This document shows positions 50,032 to 61,574 of a stretch of DNA of 64,000 nt, in pieces. The DNA is taken from contig CANTFL010001315.1 of assembly GCA_947650285.1 (NCBI GenBank), forward strand, positions 605,219-669,218, in the 5' to 3' direction. Each line of letters starts with the position of its first letter. Within the stretch, counting starts at the first letter, position 1. The position numbers and the translations under genes were made by a program. The notes under the pieces were generated by a model that saw nothing but the letters and a program-made list of their open reading frames with translations, was not told the DNA's origin and did no database searches. Source of the stretch: Hyaloperonospora brassicae. Taxonomy: Eukaryota > Oomycota > Peronosporomycetes > Peronosporales > Peronosporaceae.

Positions 50032-51650
50032 TTAAACAGTCAAAGTCGTTCCAGCAAAGCTGACTGGAGGCTGCGTTTGCCACGATGTTGTGCGGCACAA
50101 ACCATACGAATCCATGGCAAAGTCAAGTGTCAATCCAAATCCGCAAAAACAAGCACTCGAACCGGTGCTGGACGCACCAATCGAAAGACTTGTCAACTGT
50201 TCTCCCTCCAAAGCAGCAGTGCTGTCACTAGACACTTTGCTGCCACCGCCTGCTACCGACCTTTGCACTAAATGACCATCACGACGTCGAACAGCCCCTG
50301 AACAATCTTACGATAACGGATGCACCACTTACTTGCTAGTTCCGCCTGCACCGCTATCAGCGTCCGTAGAATGCTGCGCTCTGCCTTCAGATCGCGGTGC
50401 GTGCGGTACAAAGCGGCCGGATCTAGCGGTACATCCGAGGAACGTGATGATCGCGATAATGTACACTGTATCATGGGCAAACGCTTTTCGACAGCAAAGA
50501 GGGACCTTCCATTGGTAGTACGATACTGCACACGAAACTCTGGCAAACCAATGTCTGACTGACTTGTAACGCCACGCCATGGCAATTATCTTCCTCCTCT
50601 TTTCTCTTCCTCTTTTCTTGTCGTCCCGTATACCGACGCAACTACAGCACCGCATCGCATCTCGAGTGCTTTTCCAGCGTCACTAGTCGACGCGTCAAAG
50701 TCTTGATGTTACTTGTTGTTTCTGACCCGCCTACTTGCTACTTGTGCACGAATCCGTTTACTTCAGCTGCAAGAGCTCCATATAGTGCATTGCCACGTCC
50801 ACTCGTTGTGGATCCAGTGGTCAGGTTTAAGGGGGTTACGCTGGACACGCGCACGGCTACGGTGGTCGTTGACAACCGCTGCAAAAGTGGGATTCGGAGC
50901 CAATCATCAACGACGTGATGGCCCCACTGGATCCTGCATGTCGCTGGACTAATCAACACCTGAGGTAAACAGATGATCCATGACTAAGATCGCAAAAGAT
51001 CGCAAAAGATCGAAACGGTATCGGTTTTTTTTAGAATGCACACGTATCTTTGACATGTTGGGGCCGCAGAAAAGAAAGTGCTTTTTTATTCCACTTTTGC
51101 CTTGAGGTGGCTGTCGCTGATGGGTACACGTCGTTTAGGGGAAGTGCAAGCAAGACATGCCCGACAAGAGGTGTGACGACCGAGTAGTTGAGTACGTGTA
51201 GGTGGGATGGCTGCGTACTAGAAACGCGATGCCATTCCGTTCGAATGAGTGGGCGCAAGCGGCAATCCATTACTGGTTGTTGCTCTGACACAGATGACCG
51301 TCGAAGTACTAAATGGCTCGAGCCTACGTGAACGTCTCTTGGAAACACGTGTTCCGCGAGACATGCACGTGCCAAACTTACTTGAGCTGCAGGACCAACT
51401 ACCATCCCACCAGGTAGCGAGGGAGATGAACGGTAGACGTCGATGTAGAGAAGAGAGCACCGCCGTCGACCCAGCGCATGAATGCCTCGCCACATTCGCG
51501 AAAAGGATGTTGGCCACCGAACGCAATGTGCGGACAACCCAAAGCTGTCGCACTACTTCGACTCCTTGCAGGTTGACGGGCTTCATAATGATGTGGTCGA
51601 AGGTCTTGGACAACGCTGCAAAAAAACAACGCGCCCATGACGACGCAGCC
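50032..51650 (-). CDS. uncharacterised spliced gene or genes
   Basis: Several minus-strand stretches have strong coding character and plausible splice sites. They are 51537-51031 (..DVHVGSSHLVLRRSSVSEQQP..), 50959-50770 (DDWLRIPLLQRLSTTTVAVRVSSVTPLNLTTG, gtaaac donor), 50555-50338 (LPEFRVQYRTTNGRSLFAVEKR, DVPLDPAALYRTHRDLKAERSILRTLIAVQAELA, gtaagt donor), and after a 66-bp intron 50268-50032 (..SKVSSDSTAALEGEQLTSL..). The last two join in phase. The upstream joins are uncertain and could be two genes. I do not recognise the product. Confidence 0.4.
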
Positions 51651-51779
51651 GCGTGTGGAGATCCGTAAAAGTTACCGGAAAGTATATGTACGTCCAGATT
51701 CATTACATGGCCGCTCGCTAGCGCGCCAGTCATGCACTTGGATTCGCTAGCATAACATCCGGATACGCGCCGGTCATTG

Positions 51780-52730
51780 CGATCGCGCATCCAAGTGCTA
51801 CTTTCCGATACATTCGTCGTAGGCCACTGGCGTAGGATGGATTTTCCACAGTCGCAGCTGCAACAGTTCACCGCAGCTGCAATGATTGGAAGCCGAGTAG
51901 CTGGATCGGGTGAAACAGTGTTTGCTTTCGGCGTTTTGCCAGATCGCTCGAAGTGCTCGACGAGTTGCAGTCAGTTGGCCAGCACAACACCGTCTTGTTG
52001 GAGTACGTGATACTTCGATGCGTTACCGCTGCACCATTACAGCTACTACAACGGAACTCTGAGCTTAAAAGCGAACGAGTGTTTGACAACTATTGGCGCC
52101 ACAAAGATGCACGAGCGAATCGCTACTACACACTTCAGTATCGCTACTGCAGCAGTAGTGGGCGTGCATCTTGCACCGTCACCTTGATAGAGAATGGCAA
52201 TTAGACGGGCCCGTGCAGTGAATATCGGAATCCAACAGCAAGAGCAACAACAGCACAACAACAACAACAACAACAACACAGGACTAGTGTCGTAGCAAAG
52301 CTGCATCAGGCACTGCCGTGTCTTGGTCTGCCCTGCGTCGCTTCGCTATCTCACCCACGAAAGAGCCCCGCCAGCTTCATCTCGAGACAGAATCTCCGAC
52401 TACCAAGAGACACCGAATCTCCCGTGGCAAGACACCCTTTGCGACCCGTCGCCACTCGTGCCAACGTCAGTACCACTGGACGTTAACAAGACCCAACGTC
52501 GGAAAAAGGCATATGCTGCCACTTCGTGCCCGAGCTGCCTACCAAACAACAACACTCTACTGCATTTGCATGACCCTGCAATGGCTAAAGCAGCGTCTCG
52601 TACCGAAGCTGAGGACAGTACGCGTTTCTGCATTGTGACCAAGGACGAAGCTGACTCTACGCGTAACGACCAACGGCAAACACCGGACGAAAAGGCCAAC
52701 CCGGGGGGGTCCGACCGTTCACACGGCTGA
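51780..52730 (+). CDS. uncharacterised possible gene
   Basis: Plus-strand stretches 51941-52140 (SLEVLDELQSVGQHNTVLLEYVILRC.., FDNYWRHKDARANRYYTLQYRY) and 52323-52730 (ends KANPGGSDRSHG) read like protein. A CAA-rich tract (52240-52278) and candidate splice sites lie between them. The start and the joins are unclear, and a minus-strand ORF (52843-52400) overlaps the second part. Function unknown. Confidence 0.3.
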
Positions 52731-53221
52731 CTTCTGTTCGCGTGGATACCACTGCGTTCAGTGCTTTCGTCGCACGAGTCGATAGCCGTCAGGTCCGGAC
52801 CATCACATGGACCAAAGAGACGATCCTCGTGGTCCGTTTCCATATCATCAAACGCACGTCCCTCCGTCTTATAGATCGAAATAACGGCTGACCCAAACGA
52901 CGGCTGTCGCTTCGCGTCGTGCTATGTTTTTTTCCGTGTCGCAGGTGACCTCCCTGACCGATCCAAAAAGACGCTTTTTTGCCATTGACTTGAAAGTGCG
53001 GGAGAGAGACGGGGATACTGAGGAGGAGGAGGAGCTGTGTGTGACCAGCTCGGCACGACCTTTGTATCGATCAACAAACAGACGCTCTGAGATTCGGACG
53101 CGCGACGTGCGTCTCAACTCGAGGGGCGTCCGAGCAAAAGAATGCCACGAGGGAAACTGTTTTCCTTCATTTCCCAATTGACCTCGTGCCTAGTCACCCA
53201 GTCGCCCCCCGTTGCAACAGA
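52731..53221. other. upstream region of the aminotransferase gene
   Basis: No gene is supported. It contains a GGAGGAGGAGG stretch near 53022 inside a short plus ORF without a domain. Confidence 0.4.
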
Positions 53222-55301
53222 ATGACCAACACTTGCTCCTCGCTGGACAACTCGACGCCACTCGATGAGTCAGTGGTTGTCATCAACAAGCGACAATGGA
53301 ACGTCCAGGCGTCCGAGTTCTCGAAGCTCTGTTCAAATCCGATTCGAGAAATCGTCGACAACATCAAGAAACCGGCAGCCTCTGCTTCGACCAAGAAGTT
53401 GATTCCCCTATCGCTTGGTACGTCGCTGCTGCTGCTGCTGCTGCTGTTGTTGTTCTCCCATCCCGATGAGCAACGTCTACTGTTAGATGTAGGAGAGGGA
53501 CACACATACATGTCACGTGCTGACTCGGGTCGAACTTACGATGGGTTCTTTTTGATACAACAGGTGACCCCACCGTATTCGGCAACTTGCACTGCCCTGA
53601 CGTTCTGGTCGACGCTATCGTTCGCAACACTCGGTTTGTGACTGCTTTTCTACCACCATCACCACCATCACTTTGGCGTACACAGTCGACTAACCTTGTC
53701 GCAATCGCTTCGCTACTCTTCCCTTGCGCTTTCCTGTGTAGCTCTATGCAGCACAATGGCTACATCCACTCGGCTGGCTCCGAAGTCGCCCGTGCTGCGA
53801 TTGCTGAGCACTTTGGAAGACCCGAAGCCCCATTGACGACGGATGACGTCATCATCACGAGCGGGTGCTCGGGTGCCATTGAGATGGCTCTCCAGGGCTT
53901 GTTGAACCCGGGTGACAACATCCTGCTTCCGAATCCGGGGTTCCCATTGTACCGAGCGCTTTGTGCAGCGTACAAGATCGAGTGCAGATTATATACCCTC
54001 AAAGTGAGTTGTTGCAAAGGTAGACATGGGATGTGTTGCGTGTGTGTGTGTGGTTGTCACGTATGCTGACGAGTTTGACTTGACATTGCACGGCAGCCGG
54101 AGACCAACTGGGAAGTTGACCTGAAGCACATGCAAACACTCATCGATGATCGGACCAAGGCTATTCTAGTGAACAACCCTTCGAATCCGTGTGGCAGTGT
54201 CTTCTCCAAGGTCCAACAAACGAGCGCGCTATCGCTATTGTGTTATGTATGCGTGTCGTCTGAGCTCACTCCAAGCGGTGGTTCTGATGTCGTGCAGTCC
54301 CACTCGGAAGAGATCCTCGAGGTCGCGGAGCTGAACAAGATCCCTATCATCACGGTGAGCGAACGTCTCTATCTTTTGTCGATGTCGATCAGGTGTCAAA
54401 CTAACATGGCCGACGATACGTCAGGATGAAATCTATGGCGACATGGTGTTCGGCAACAACGCGTTCTACCCCATGGCGTCGCTAACGACGACGGTCCCGG
54501 TCGTTACTGTGGGCGGCTTGGCAAAGCAGTTTTTGATCCCCGGCTGGAGGGTCGGCTGGATCACGGTGCACGATCGCAACAACGTTCTAGCCGACGTGCG
54601 TACGGCCTACTTCAAGTTGTCGCAAAACATTCTTGGAGCGAGCTCACTGGCCCAGGTAGAGACTATCGCATGGTTCAGGTTGAAGTCTGTCGTAACACAA
54701 GCTGATCGGTCGTCGTTTTGCTGCGTCAGAGTGCAATCCCAGCTTTGCTCACGCCTGTTCCTGGAAGCATCGAAGAACAGTCGTTGACCGGCTTCAAGAA
54801 GCGGTTCTTTGCAACGTTGGAGGACAATGCCAAGTTCACGATCGACGTTCTCTCCAAGATACCGGGCCTGGAGGTGGTCGTCCCTCAGGGCGCAATGTAT
54901 GCAATGGTAATAAGCGTCCATTGCAAGTGGCTGGCTGGCTGTGCAAAACATATCACGGGTATGGTAACTCACAGTCACATGTGTCTGTTTGTGTTGCAAC
55001 AGGCAAAGATACGAACGGACATCTTGACCACGATCAAAGACGACCTCGACTTTACGCAGAAGCTGTTGGATGAAGAATCCGTGTTTGTCTTGCCTGGACA
55101 GGTGCGTGCAGCCAGCATAGACTGATACTGCTTTTGTGTGTGATGGATCGATCAACTACTCTATTGACTTGTTTGCCGGTGTGCTCTTCTTGCTAGTGCT
55201 TCGGGATGACTGGCTACTTTCGCATTGTGTTCTCCGCACCACATGACGTGCTCGCCGACGCTTACATTCGCCTCGAGGACTTCTGCCGTCGTCATCAGTG
55301 A
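53222..55301 (+). CDS. tyrosine aminotransferase-like class I aminotransferase, nine exons, 436 aa
   Basis: Exons 53222-53417, 53564-53633, 53742-54003, 54097-54210, 54298-54354, 54425-54655, 54730-54906, 55003-55101 and 55197-55301 sum to 1311 nt (437 codons). This PLP enzyme moves the amino group of tyrosine (or a related aromatic) to 2-oxoglutarate. Visible marks are [20 protein letters not shown], the cofactor-cradle [12 protein letters not shown], the [12 protein letters not shown] loop, DEIYGDMVF (the Asp that pairs with the PLP nitrogen and its Tyr), and the Schiff-base Lys267 in [16 protein letters not shown]. The ending [15 protein letters not shown] holds the substrate-carboxylate Arg. 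The tyrosine/nicotianamine branch fits best (VGGLAK, PGWRVGW). Intron 1 holds a CTG repeat. Confidence 0.92.
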
Positions 55302-55502
55302 CTACTGGATACCGACGTTCATGGACAGCGATCCGGTCGACGTGACTCTCTGGCTCAAGCAAGCGACAGTGTCTCACGCTTTCGTGACGACGGCAGTCTC
55401 AAGCAAGCGGTTCACGCCACCAGTGGGGGAAGGAGGCTGAGTTCCTCGATCCATGTACTTTGACTTTGAATGGAGCTGATTTTCTCTAGACGCACACATC
55501 TC

Positions 55503-55575
55503 CTTCTTCTTCTTCTTCTTCTTCTTCTTCTTCTTCTTCTTCTTCTTCTTCTTCTTCTTCTTCTTCTTCTTCTTC
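55503..55575. repeat. (TTC)n microsatellite
   Basis: About 73 bp of uninterrupted TTC units abut the LINE insertion site. Confidence 0.95.
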
Positions 55576-57957
55576 TCACTGACCCACACTCCGCGTTTGT
55601 GGACGACTCCACCATATTCCTTGAGCATGCCAATCAGTTGGCGCCTGCGTTGGAGCTCGTCTCTAGATTTGGACAACCTCGGGCCTTCATGTCCAGCCTG
55701 CCAAGAGCAAATTGATTTTTTTAAACACGGCTATCAGGCTACACCAGTATGGTGGCATCTCAGTCTTACAACACAGAGAGACAACGCGATACCTGGGGTA
55801 CGAAGTGGGGACAGGGGCATTATTCGATCGAAACTGGGCGCTTCGGCTTCAGAAAATCCGTCGGCGGCTTCTCACTGCAGCGAAAGTAGCGACTAGTGTG
55901 CAAAATCGTGTCCTCATTCTCAACGCGATCATTTTACCGGCTATCCTGTTCACCGCGGCCGTCTTCGATGTGCCGAGCTGGGCGAGAACGGAGATATCTC
56001 GGCTGTACCGCCAATTCCTGTGGGCGCACGCTTCTGTGCCTGCCGTACGTCGGCACAAAATTAACCCGGGTCTCCTCTTTACGCCCCAGAAGGCAGGCGG
56101 GGTTGGTCTGGCCTCGTTCGAAGTAGCCGTCAAAACTCAGCGGACGAAGCACGCGTTGCGTTGGCTAACGCAGCCGCATGACAAATATTTTACAGCGTGG
56201 CGGCGCTGGACATATAGCGTGGGAGGTTCCACATCGGCTCTTGTCCCGGCGCTCCATCCGTCTGCTTCAACAACGTTTGACATCAGGCGAGGACCTGGTC
56301 GTTCCTCTCTGGCGCAGGATCTCGAACGGCTCCTAGCACCCTCCCCTGAACAAGTGCTGTCGATTCGGGCCAGATTGGACGCGCATCACGCTCGTATGTA
56401 TGTCGGGGCGAGCAGTCAGTGGAACGGTGACGAATGGTTAATTTCATACCATCAAACGTTTCCTGACCATCCCGCTGTTGCTGATCACCGGATGGATACA
56501 TTAGCCGCTTTCTGGGGCCGCTTTCACTGGGATGGCAATCCTTGGATTCAAGGGCCAGACGGCAAGCCCCTAGAGCGGGCCAAATATGCCCGGATACCTC
56601 CATGTTCACTGCGCAGTCTGTGCATTCGGCGACTGGGGTCACATGAATTTCAATTTACGTTCCCGTCTCTCGGCGGTACTCCGTCTCGGCATATGCATTG
56701 TAAATTACAACGTTGGGCGACTTCGATCCTGCTCTCGTCACCCCACCTTGCTGTCGGTGCGGGACCGGTAGAGCCCGGGCTCGTCTTACGTCATCCACCG
56801 CCGTTTCGGCGCGCTTATAAATGGTCCCGGGTGCGAGCTGATTTAATTGTCGGGTCCTGTCGGGACCCTGTCGAGTCCGCGAACTCGGCGATTCGCCTCC
56901 GCCAAGATGTCAATGGAATCCATTGGTCGATTGACGGGAATTTACCAGAATTACGGGGGTCGCCTCAGCAAGTGTCTAACTACTGGGAGCATTCGTACCA
57001 TCGTACCTTGGTGTTTCATGCCCACCCGGAGCTTCACCGTTTCCCTTGGAGTGTGCCAGAGACGGTGGCCAATGTAGATGTGTGGACAACGCTTATGAAG
57101 CAAGCGTTTCACGTTCATAAACGCCTTCTGCACCCTGGCCTCCAGTCCTGGTTGAAGGCCTATGACGCGCAGGCGGTATCGAATAGTTGGCAGTCAGCTG
57201 CATCAAATCAAACGCCTTCCCAAGTTTGGAAACACGCAAACGGGCTAACGGAGTATCAAGTCTGGACATGCTATCGTATCGCGACAAAGCAGCTAAATCT
57301 ATACCATGCCGGTCGCACGCTGGACAACAGTTGTCGTACGGTGCTGCACTGCCGGGGACGCAAAGAGACAGCGGCGCACATTTTCTGGGAGTGCCCAATC
57401 GCGCAAGCGTGTTGGTGTCACTTGATAGGACACTGGACCGGTGGGGGTGCGACGAACGCAGTTCTTTCCACCTTCTTTCAGCACTGCGCCAATCGCAAAG
57501 CCCCGCCCATTCCACGTCAGCTGAGTTTGCGGTTGCAAAGCCGTTTTCAAGATGACTCTGACGCCGCAGCAACAGAATTCGAACGGATCTGGTTCATATT
57601 AAGCTCCATCTGCCAAGAACATTTGTGGACCGAGCGGAACTCGGCGGTCTTTCGAGGAGCCGTGACTACTCCATCCGCAAGTGTCCAAATGTACTGGACA
57701 CGCGGTGTTCGCCAGCTACGGGCAATTGCAATACGCGAGCATCGAGCCGCGGCTACGGCCGTACGAGGGGCCCGACTTCATGCCTGTCTTGAACTTCTGC
57801 TTCAAGAGCCCCGTGGACACCCGCCCTACGCGGGTGTCAGCCACGATCCGCTGCCGCGACCGGCGCTCATATCCTGGCTCAGGATTTTTCAGACCTCTTG
57901 TCCACATTAAATATGTCAATAGATGATCATGAAACTCCTCCTTCTCACTGACCCACA
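55572..57957 (+). mobile_element. 5'-truncated LINE with 17-bp target duplication
   Basis: The body is 55589-57940. The sequence CTTCTCACTGACCCACA occurs perfectly on both sides (55572-55588 and 57941-57957), a target-site duplication typical of target-primed reverse transcription. The 5' end begins inside the RT domain at the catalytic FVDD, so RT motifs before it and any endonuclease are missing. The 3' end lacks poly(A) and finishes GATCATGAAACTC, like the CTC-type ends of the tails at 60.2-61.1 kb. Confidence 0.88.
55592..57910 (+). pseudogene. LINE ORF2 C-terminal part (RT end, thumb, zf-RVT)
   Basis: It opens with AFVDDSTIFLEHA (RT motif C). One frame change near 55680-55690 separates it from a 732-codon open frame from 55712. 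After RT comes the thumb/connection region (VLILNAIILPAILFTAAVFDVP..), a long linker, and a zinc-binding C..H..C box near residues 553-578 (C..LHCRGRKETAAHIFWEC), the zf-RVT module of non-LTR elements. The C-terminus reads REHRAAATAVRGARLHACLELL..RPALISWL. The long uninterrupted frame suggests fairly recent insertion. Confidence 0.85.
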
Positions 57958-58299
57958 TTACTAGCAGCGATACTTGCCTCCATGTCTCTTACTGTTCCTA
58001 CATCAGAGTTTGCAGCAAGACATGATGAGCAGATGCCACGACTCGAAAGTGCATGGAAAAGAGATGACCCGACCAGAAGTTCTGTGGATTTGTGGCATCA
58101 GGTGGATCACGACCCTGAGACTTCTCGACATGGCTGTGCAGAGGCGCAGCAGTATGACGCCGTCGTCTCTGCCAGATCGGCCTTTACGGCTGTGCAGAGG
58201 CGCAGCAGTATGACGCCGTCGTCTCTGCCAGATCGGCCTTTACGGCTGTGCAGAATGGCCTTTTGTTGTTAGCACAAGTGGTACATCTACGACGGCAGT
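57958..58299. other. flank with a 56-bp tandem repeat
   Basis: Unit GGCTGTGCAGAGGCGCAGCA.. is repeated twice plus a partial copy (58132-58252, period 56 bp). A short open frame (57982-58272) covers it. No family is recognised. Confidence 0.55.
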
Positions 58300-58403
58300 A
58301 GACTCAGTGTGCCTCTATTTCAATCGCATTGCTACCGACAATAGCTGCCGTGCCCTACCGGCGTGTCGCGGGATGTCCGAAACTTCGATGCACGTTTTTG
58401 AAA
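58300..58403 (+). mobile_element. LINE remnant, left part (zf-RVT region)
   Basis: Translates as TDNSCRALPACRG..HVFE, matching LDNSCRTVLHCRG..HIFWE of the adjacent LINE. It is cut by the Mutator-like element. The remnant resumes at 59964. Confidence 0.75.
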
Positions 58404-59963
58404 GAGTAAATCTCAAAACCAGTACCACAAATGTACAAAAGTCCCAGAACCAGTCCTGTACTCAACTCAAGTACAAAAACCACACTAAATAGTGTCAACC
58501 ACATTGTAGTTAACTACAACATGGAATAAGAAACTGCTTGATTGCTAGGTAGAGCGAGACGGCGGTAAGTGAAACAGACAATGGTAGCAAGTGCGGCAGC
58601 AAGTAAGTCGAAATACATTCGATTGGCCCTTTCGTGCCCAACGCTGACAATTCATATAGCTACCAGCTCGTACCGTGCCTCTTTGAAATCGTCATGTACG
58701 CAGCTGTAGAAGCCTTAAATTTCGTGTCCGACCGATCTTCCCCTTGTGAACCAGCAAGGATTGTTCAGGGTGAACGATTGGGGTAACATCGGTGGTCAGA
58801 GCGGCACGCCTAGGCTCGGCGGTTTACTGGTTAAGACCCTATTACGGGCTTCGATGCTGGAAAGCGCGGAGTTGTCAAGAACGTGTGGGGCCCTATGGGT
58901 ATACCCACGCCCGACAACCTCGCACCTGGTCCAACTGGAGCTGGCATACCTGTGGGCACTGGCCTGCCCGATCCGTATAACCAATGTAATTAGAACATCG
59001 ACGGGTACGAGGTAAGTATGATACGCATCCACCTGTTGCCGCTATTTGCGGCCAGGGACCGTACCCTCCCCAGTCTTCCCAACATCCAACCGCAGCAAGA
59101 GTACGCTAGCCCGAGCAACTACGAGAACTACGAGCCCTCGAGTGATGACGAAGCGAACGGCACCGTCGACGAGCGGCAGATGTTTGCTTCGGCTATCTTT
59201 GGCGTCATTCCCGGTGCACCAGCCCCAATGCCTGGGGCTCGACGTGTCGGGGCGGGCGCACGCTCCACGATTACTGCTACCCGTCAAACAAGTTGTACTT
59301 CCAGGCGCCGTACATCGAGCTGGAGCGACCACCACCAGCAGCAGCAGATTCCTCCAGCCCAAACCTCCATGGATCAAGCTCCGCCTTCGCAACAACATCT
59401 CGCGAAGGTCAAAAGGGACCTACTCAATGCATCATTTGGCGCGCCCGTAGCTCCACAAGGACCAGTTGGATTCCAGCAGCCACTGCAGCCACTAGAGCAC
59501 CACCAACCGCAGATAATGACACCGCAAGAGGATCAACACTTGACGATGTACGCAGACCCGTTTGGAATAGGCCCACCGCTTTTACTTGCGCGTGTTCCCG
59601 AAGGCATCTCGCCAGCTGCTTCAAACAATCCTTCAACAGCATTATGCTAACCTTAATTACGGCTGCAAAACAAGATGATTTAATAGAGACACGATGGTAG
59701 CTGGTAGCTATTTAGTAAGTAAACACCGAGCGCAAAAGGGCCAAAAATGTATATTTACTTGACTTGTTGCCTCACTTCCTGCCATTGTCTGAGTCACTTG
59801 CTGCCGCCTCGCCTATCCCTAGCTATCAAGCAGATTCTTATTCCATGTTGCAGTTAAGTATAATGTAGCTGACACTATTTAGTGTGGTTTTTGTACTTGA
59901 GTTGAGTACAGTAGTGGTTTTGGGACTTTTGTACATTTGTGGTGCTGGTTTTGAGATTTACTC
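58404..59963. mobile_element. non-autonomous Mutator-like element (MULE), 1560 bp
   Basis: Terminal inverted repeats begin GAGTAAATCTCAAAACC at 58404 and at the opposite end (59963, reverse strand). The outer 93 bp match at about 95%, and similarity extends inward to roughly 200 bp (left to about 58612, right from about 59754). A perfect 9-bp duplication TTTTTGAAA flanks it (58395-58403 and 59964-59972). Long inverted repeats plus a 9-bp duplication are the hallmark of Mutator-like elements. No transposase is encoded. Confidence 0.9.
58860..59650 (+). other. protein-like insert inside the MULE, possible captured gene fragment
   Basis: Between the inverted repeats, coding-like sequence appears. 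First is a Pro/Gly-rich piece (about 58880-58990, GIPTPDNLAPGPTGAGIPVG) ending at a gtaagt donor, then a ccag acceptor and an open frame 59018-59650. The frame has an acidic stretch (EPSSDDEANGTVDERQ), Pro/Ala-rich and Gln-rich parts. This is not transposase-like. It could be host exons picked up by the element, or a non-coding filler that happens to stay open. Confidence 0.45.
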
Positions 59964-60202
59964 TTTTTGAAACTGCCAGAAGGCGAGCATGCTGGTGTAA
60001 ATTCCTCAGCCACTGGGCTAGCGCTACAGTGTGGCCTACAGTTGTTGCTAGTTGCTCCGGCAACTGTGCGAATCGCCAGGCTCCGGCGATCCCGGTGCTT
60101 CAGCGGTCTCGGTTGCCCGAGCAATTTCGCGCCCGGCTCTGTATTCTTTGCTTAGAAGAGCTCAGACCTCTAGCGCGTAATCATCATGTGTAATAGACAG
60201 TC
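59964..60202 (+). mobile_element. LINE remnant, right part with internal deletion
   Basis: Resumes the interrupted LINE (ACWCKFLSHW.., NCANRQAPAIP, matching ACWCHLIGHW and NCANRKAPPIP-like sequence of the 55.6-kb LINE), then jumps within about 60120-60140 straight to the terminal R-A-L region and 3' tail. About 500 bp of the LINE end is missing at the joint. Confidence 0.75.
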
Positions 60203-61070
60203 ATGAATCTCTCTCGCTCTATGCGTGAGCATAGAGGGGCGGCAAGAGTGCTTCAAGGAGCTAGATTGCATGCCTCGATTGAATTATTTACTCTTGAGGC
60301 TAGCGGGGTTTCGCTACCACTAAAGGAATGCCATAAACCGCCGCCGCGCCCGGCTCTATATTCTTGGCCTAGAAGAGCTCAGACCTCTAGCGCATAATCA
60401 TCATATGTAATAGACAGTTATGAATCTCTCTCGCTCTATGCGTGAGCATAGAGGGGCGGCAAGAGTGCTTCAAGGAGCTAGATTGCATGCCTCGATTGAA
60501 TTATTTACTCTTGAGGCTAGCGGGGTTTCGCTACCACTAAAGGAATGTCATATACCGCCGCCGCGCCCGGCTCTAATTCTTGGCCTAGAAGAGCTCAGAC
60601 CTCTAGCGCATAATCATCATATGTAATAGACAGTTATGAATCTCTCTCGCTCTATGCGTGAGCATAGAGGGGCGGCAAGAGTGCTTCAAGGAGCTAGATT
60701 GCATGCCTCGATTGAATTATTTACTCTTGAGGCTAGCGGGGTTTCGCTACCACTAAAGGAATGTCATATACCGCCGCCGCGCCCGGCTCTAATTCTTGGC
60801 CTAGAAGAGCTCAGACCTCTAGCGCATAATCATCATATGTAATAGACAGTTATGAATCTCTCTCGCTCTATGCGTGAGCACAGAGGGGCGGCAAGAGTGC
60901 TTCAAGGAGCTAGATTGCATGCCTCGATTGAATTATTTACTCTTGAGGCTAGCGGGGTTTCGCTACCACTAAAGGAATGTCATATACCGCCGCCGCGCCC
61001 GGCTCTAATTCTTGGCCTAGAAGAGCTCAGACCTCTAGCGCATAATCATCATATGTAATAGACAGTCATG
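60203..61070 (+). repeat. four tandem copies of a LINE 3' tail (216-217 bp unit)
   Basis: Units start at 60203, 60420, 60636 and 60852. Each encodes MREHRGAARVLQGARLHASIEL.., homologous to the C-terminal REHRAAATAVRGARLHACLELL of the LINE at 55.6 kb, followed by the LINE 3' end and a CTCTCTC junction. Unit 1 keeps the LINE frame to its end. Units 2-4 share a 1-bp deletion (CTCTATATTC to CTCTAATTC) that shifts it. The array ends in a CT tract at about 61072-61090. Confidence 0.92.
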
Positions 61071-61334
61071 GACTCTCTCTCTCTCTCTTAAAAACGTTTT
61101 TGACTCGGTTGCCTTTGTATAGCATATCAAATGTTGCCTTCGCCCTGTCACATGGCGTTCCAAGCCCTGTAACCATATAAGCGATACACTAGTGCACGAG
61201 TCAAAGCAGCAATGCTGAAAACACGCACAGAATCGCTGCGCTTGCAGTCCAGTGAAATGAAAAAGTATATCGAGCGTCGCTCGACGTCGTGACGTTCACT
61301 GCTATCACTTTCGATAACTTTGCCGCCTTTTTAT
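61071..61334. other. intergenic
   Basis: CT tract, then unique sequence without a supported gene. Confidence 0.4.
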
Positions 61335-61546
61335 CGCGTCGATACCGCGGGTGCAGTCGTAGATGATACGAAAGGCCGTAACAATGATGTCAATGCGATT
61401 GGGGACGTGGGCAAAAGGGGACCGAACCCATTGGCCGCCTTTCGCGTCGATACCGCGGGTGCAGTCGTAGACGATACGAAAGGCCGTATCAACGATGTCA
61501 ATGCGATTATGGACGTGGGCACAAGGGGACCGAACCAATTGGCCGC
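61335..61546. repeat. 108-bp direct repeat, two copies
   Basis: CGCGTCGATACCGCGGGTGC begins at 61335 and again at 61443. The copies are about 90% alike and end GGGGACCGAACC..TTGGCCGC, just upstream of the sulfurtransferase start. Confidence 0.85.
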
Positions 61547-61574
61547 TCACAATTCAAAATAACCACTCGAGCCA

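Noticed and set aside
55712..57910. Treating the 732-codon ORF as a host gene
   Set aside because: It carries RT-thumb and zf-RVT features, follows FVDD, and is bounded by a 17-bp target duplication.
60203..61058. Four small genes of 64-68 codons
   Set aside because: They are homologous to the C-terminal end of the LINE ORF and are tandem tails, not independent genes.
61305..61550. Minus-strand 81-codon repetitive ORF
   Set aside because: It only reflects the two 108-bp direct repeats.
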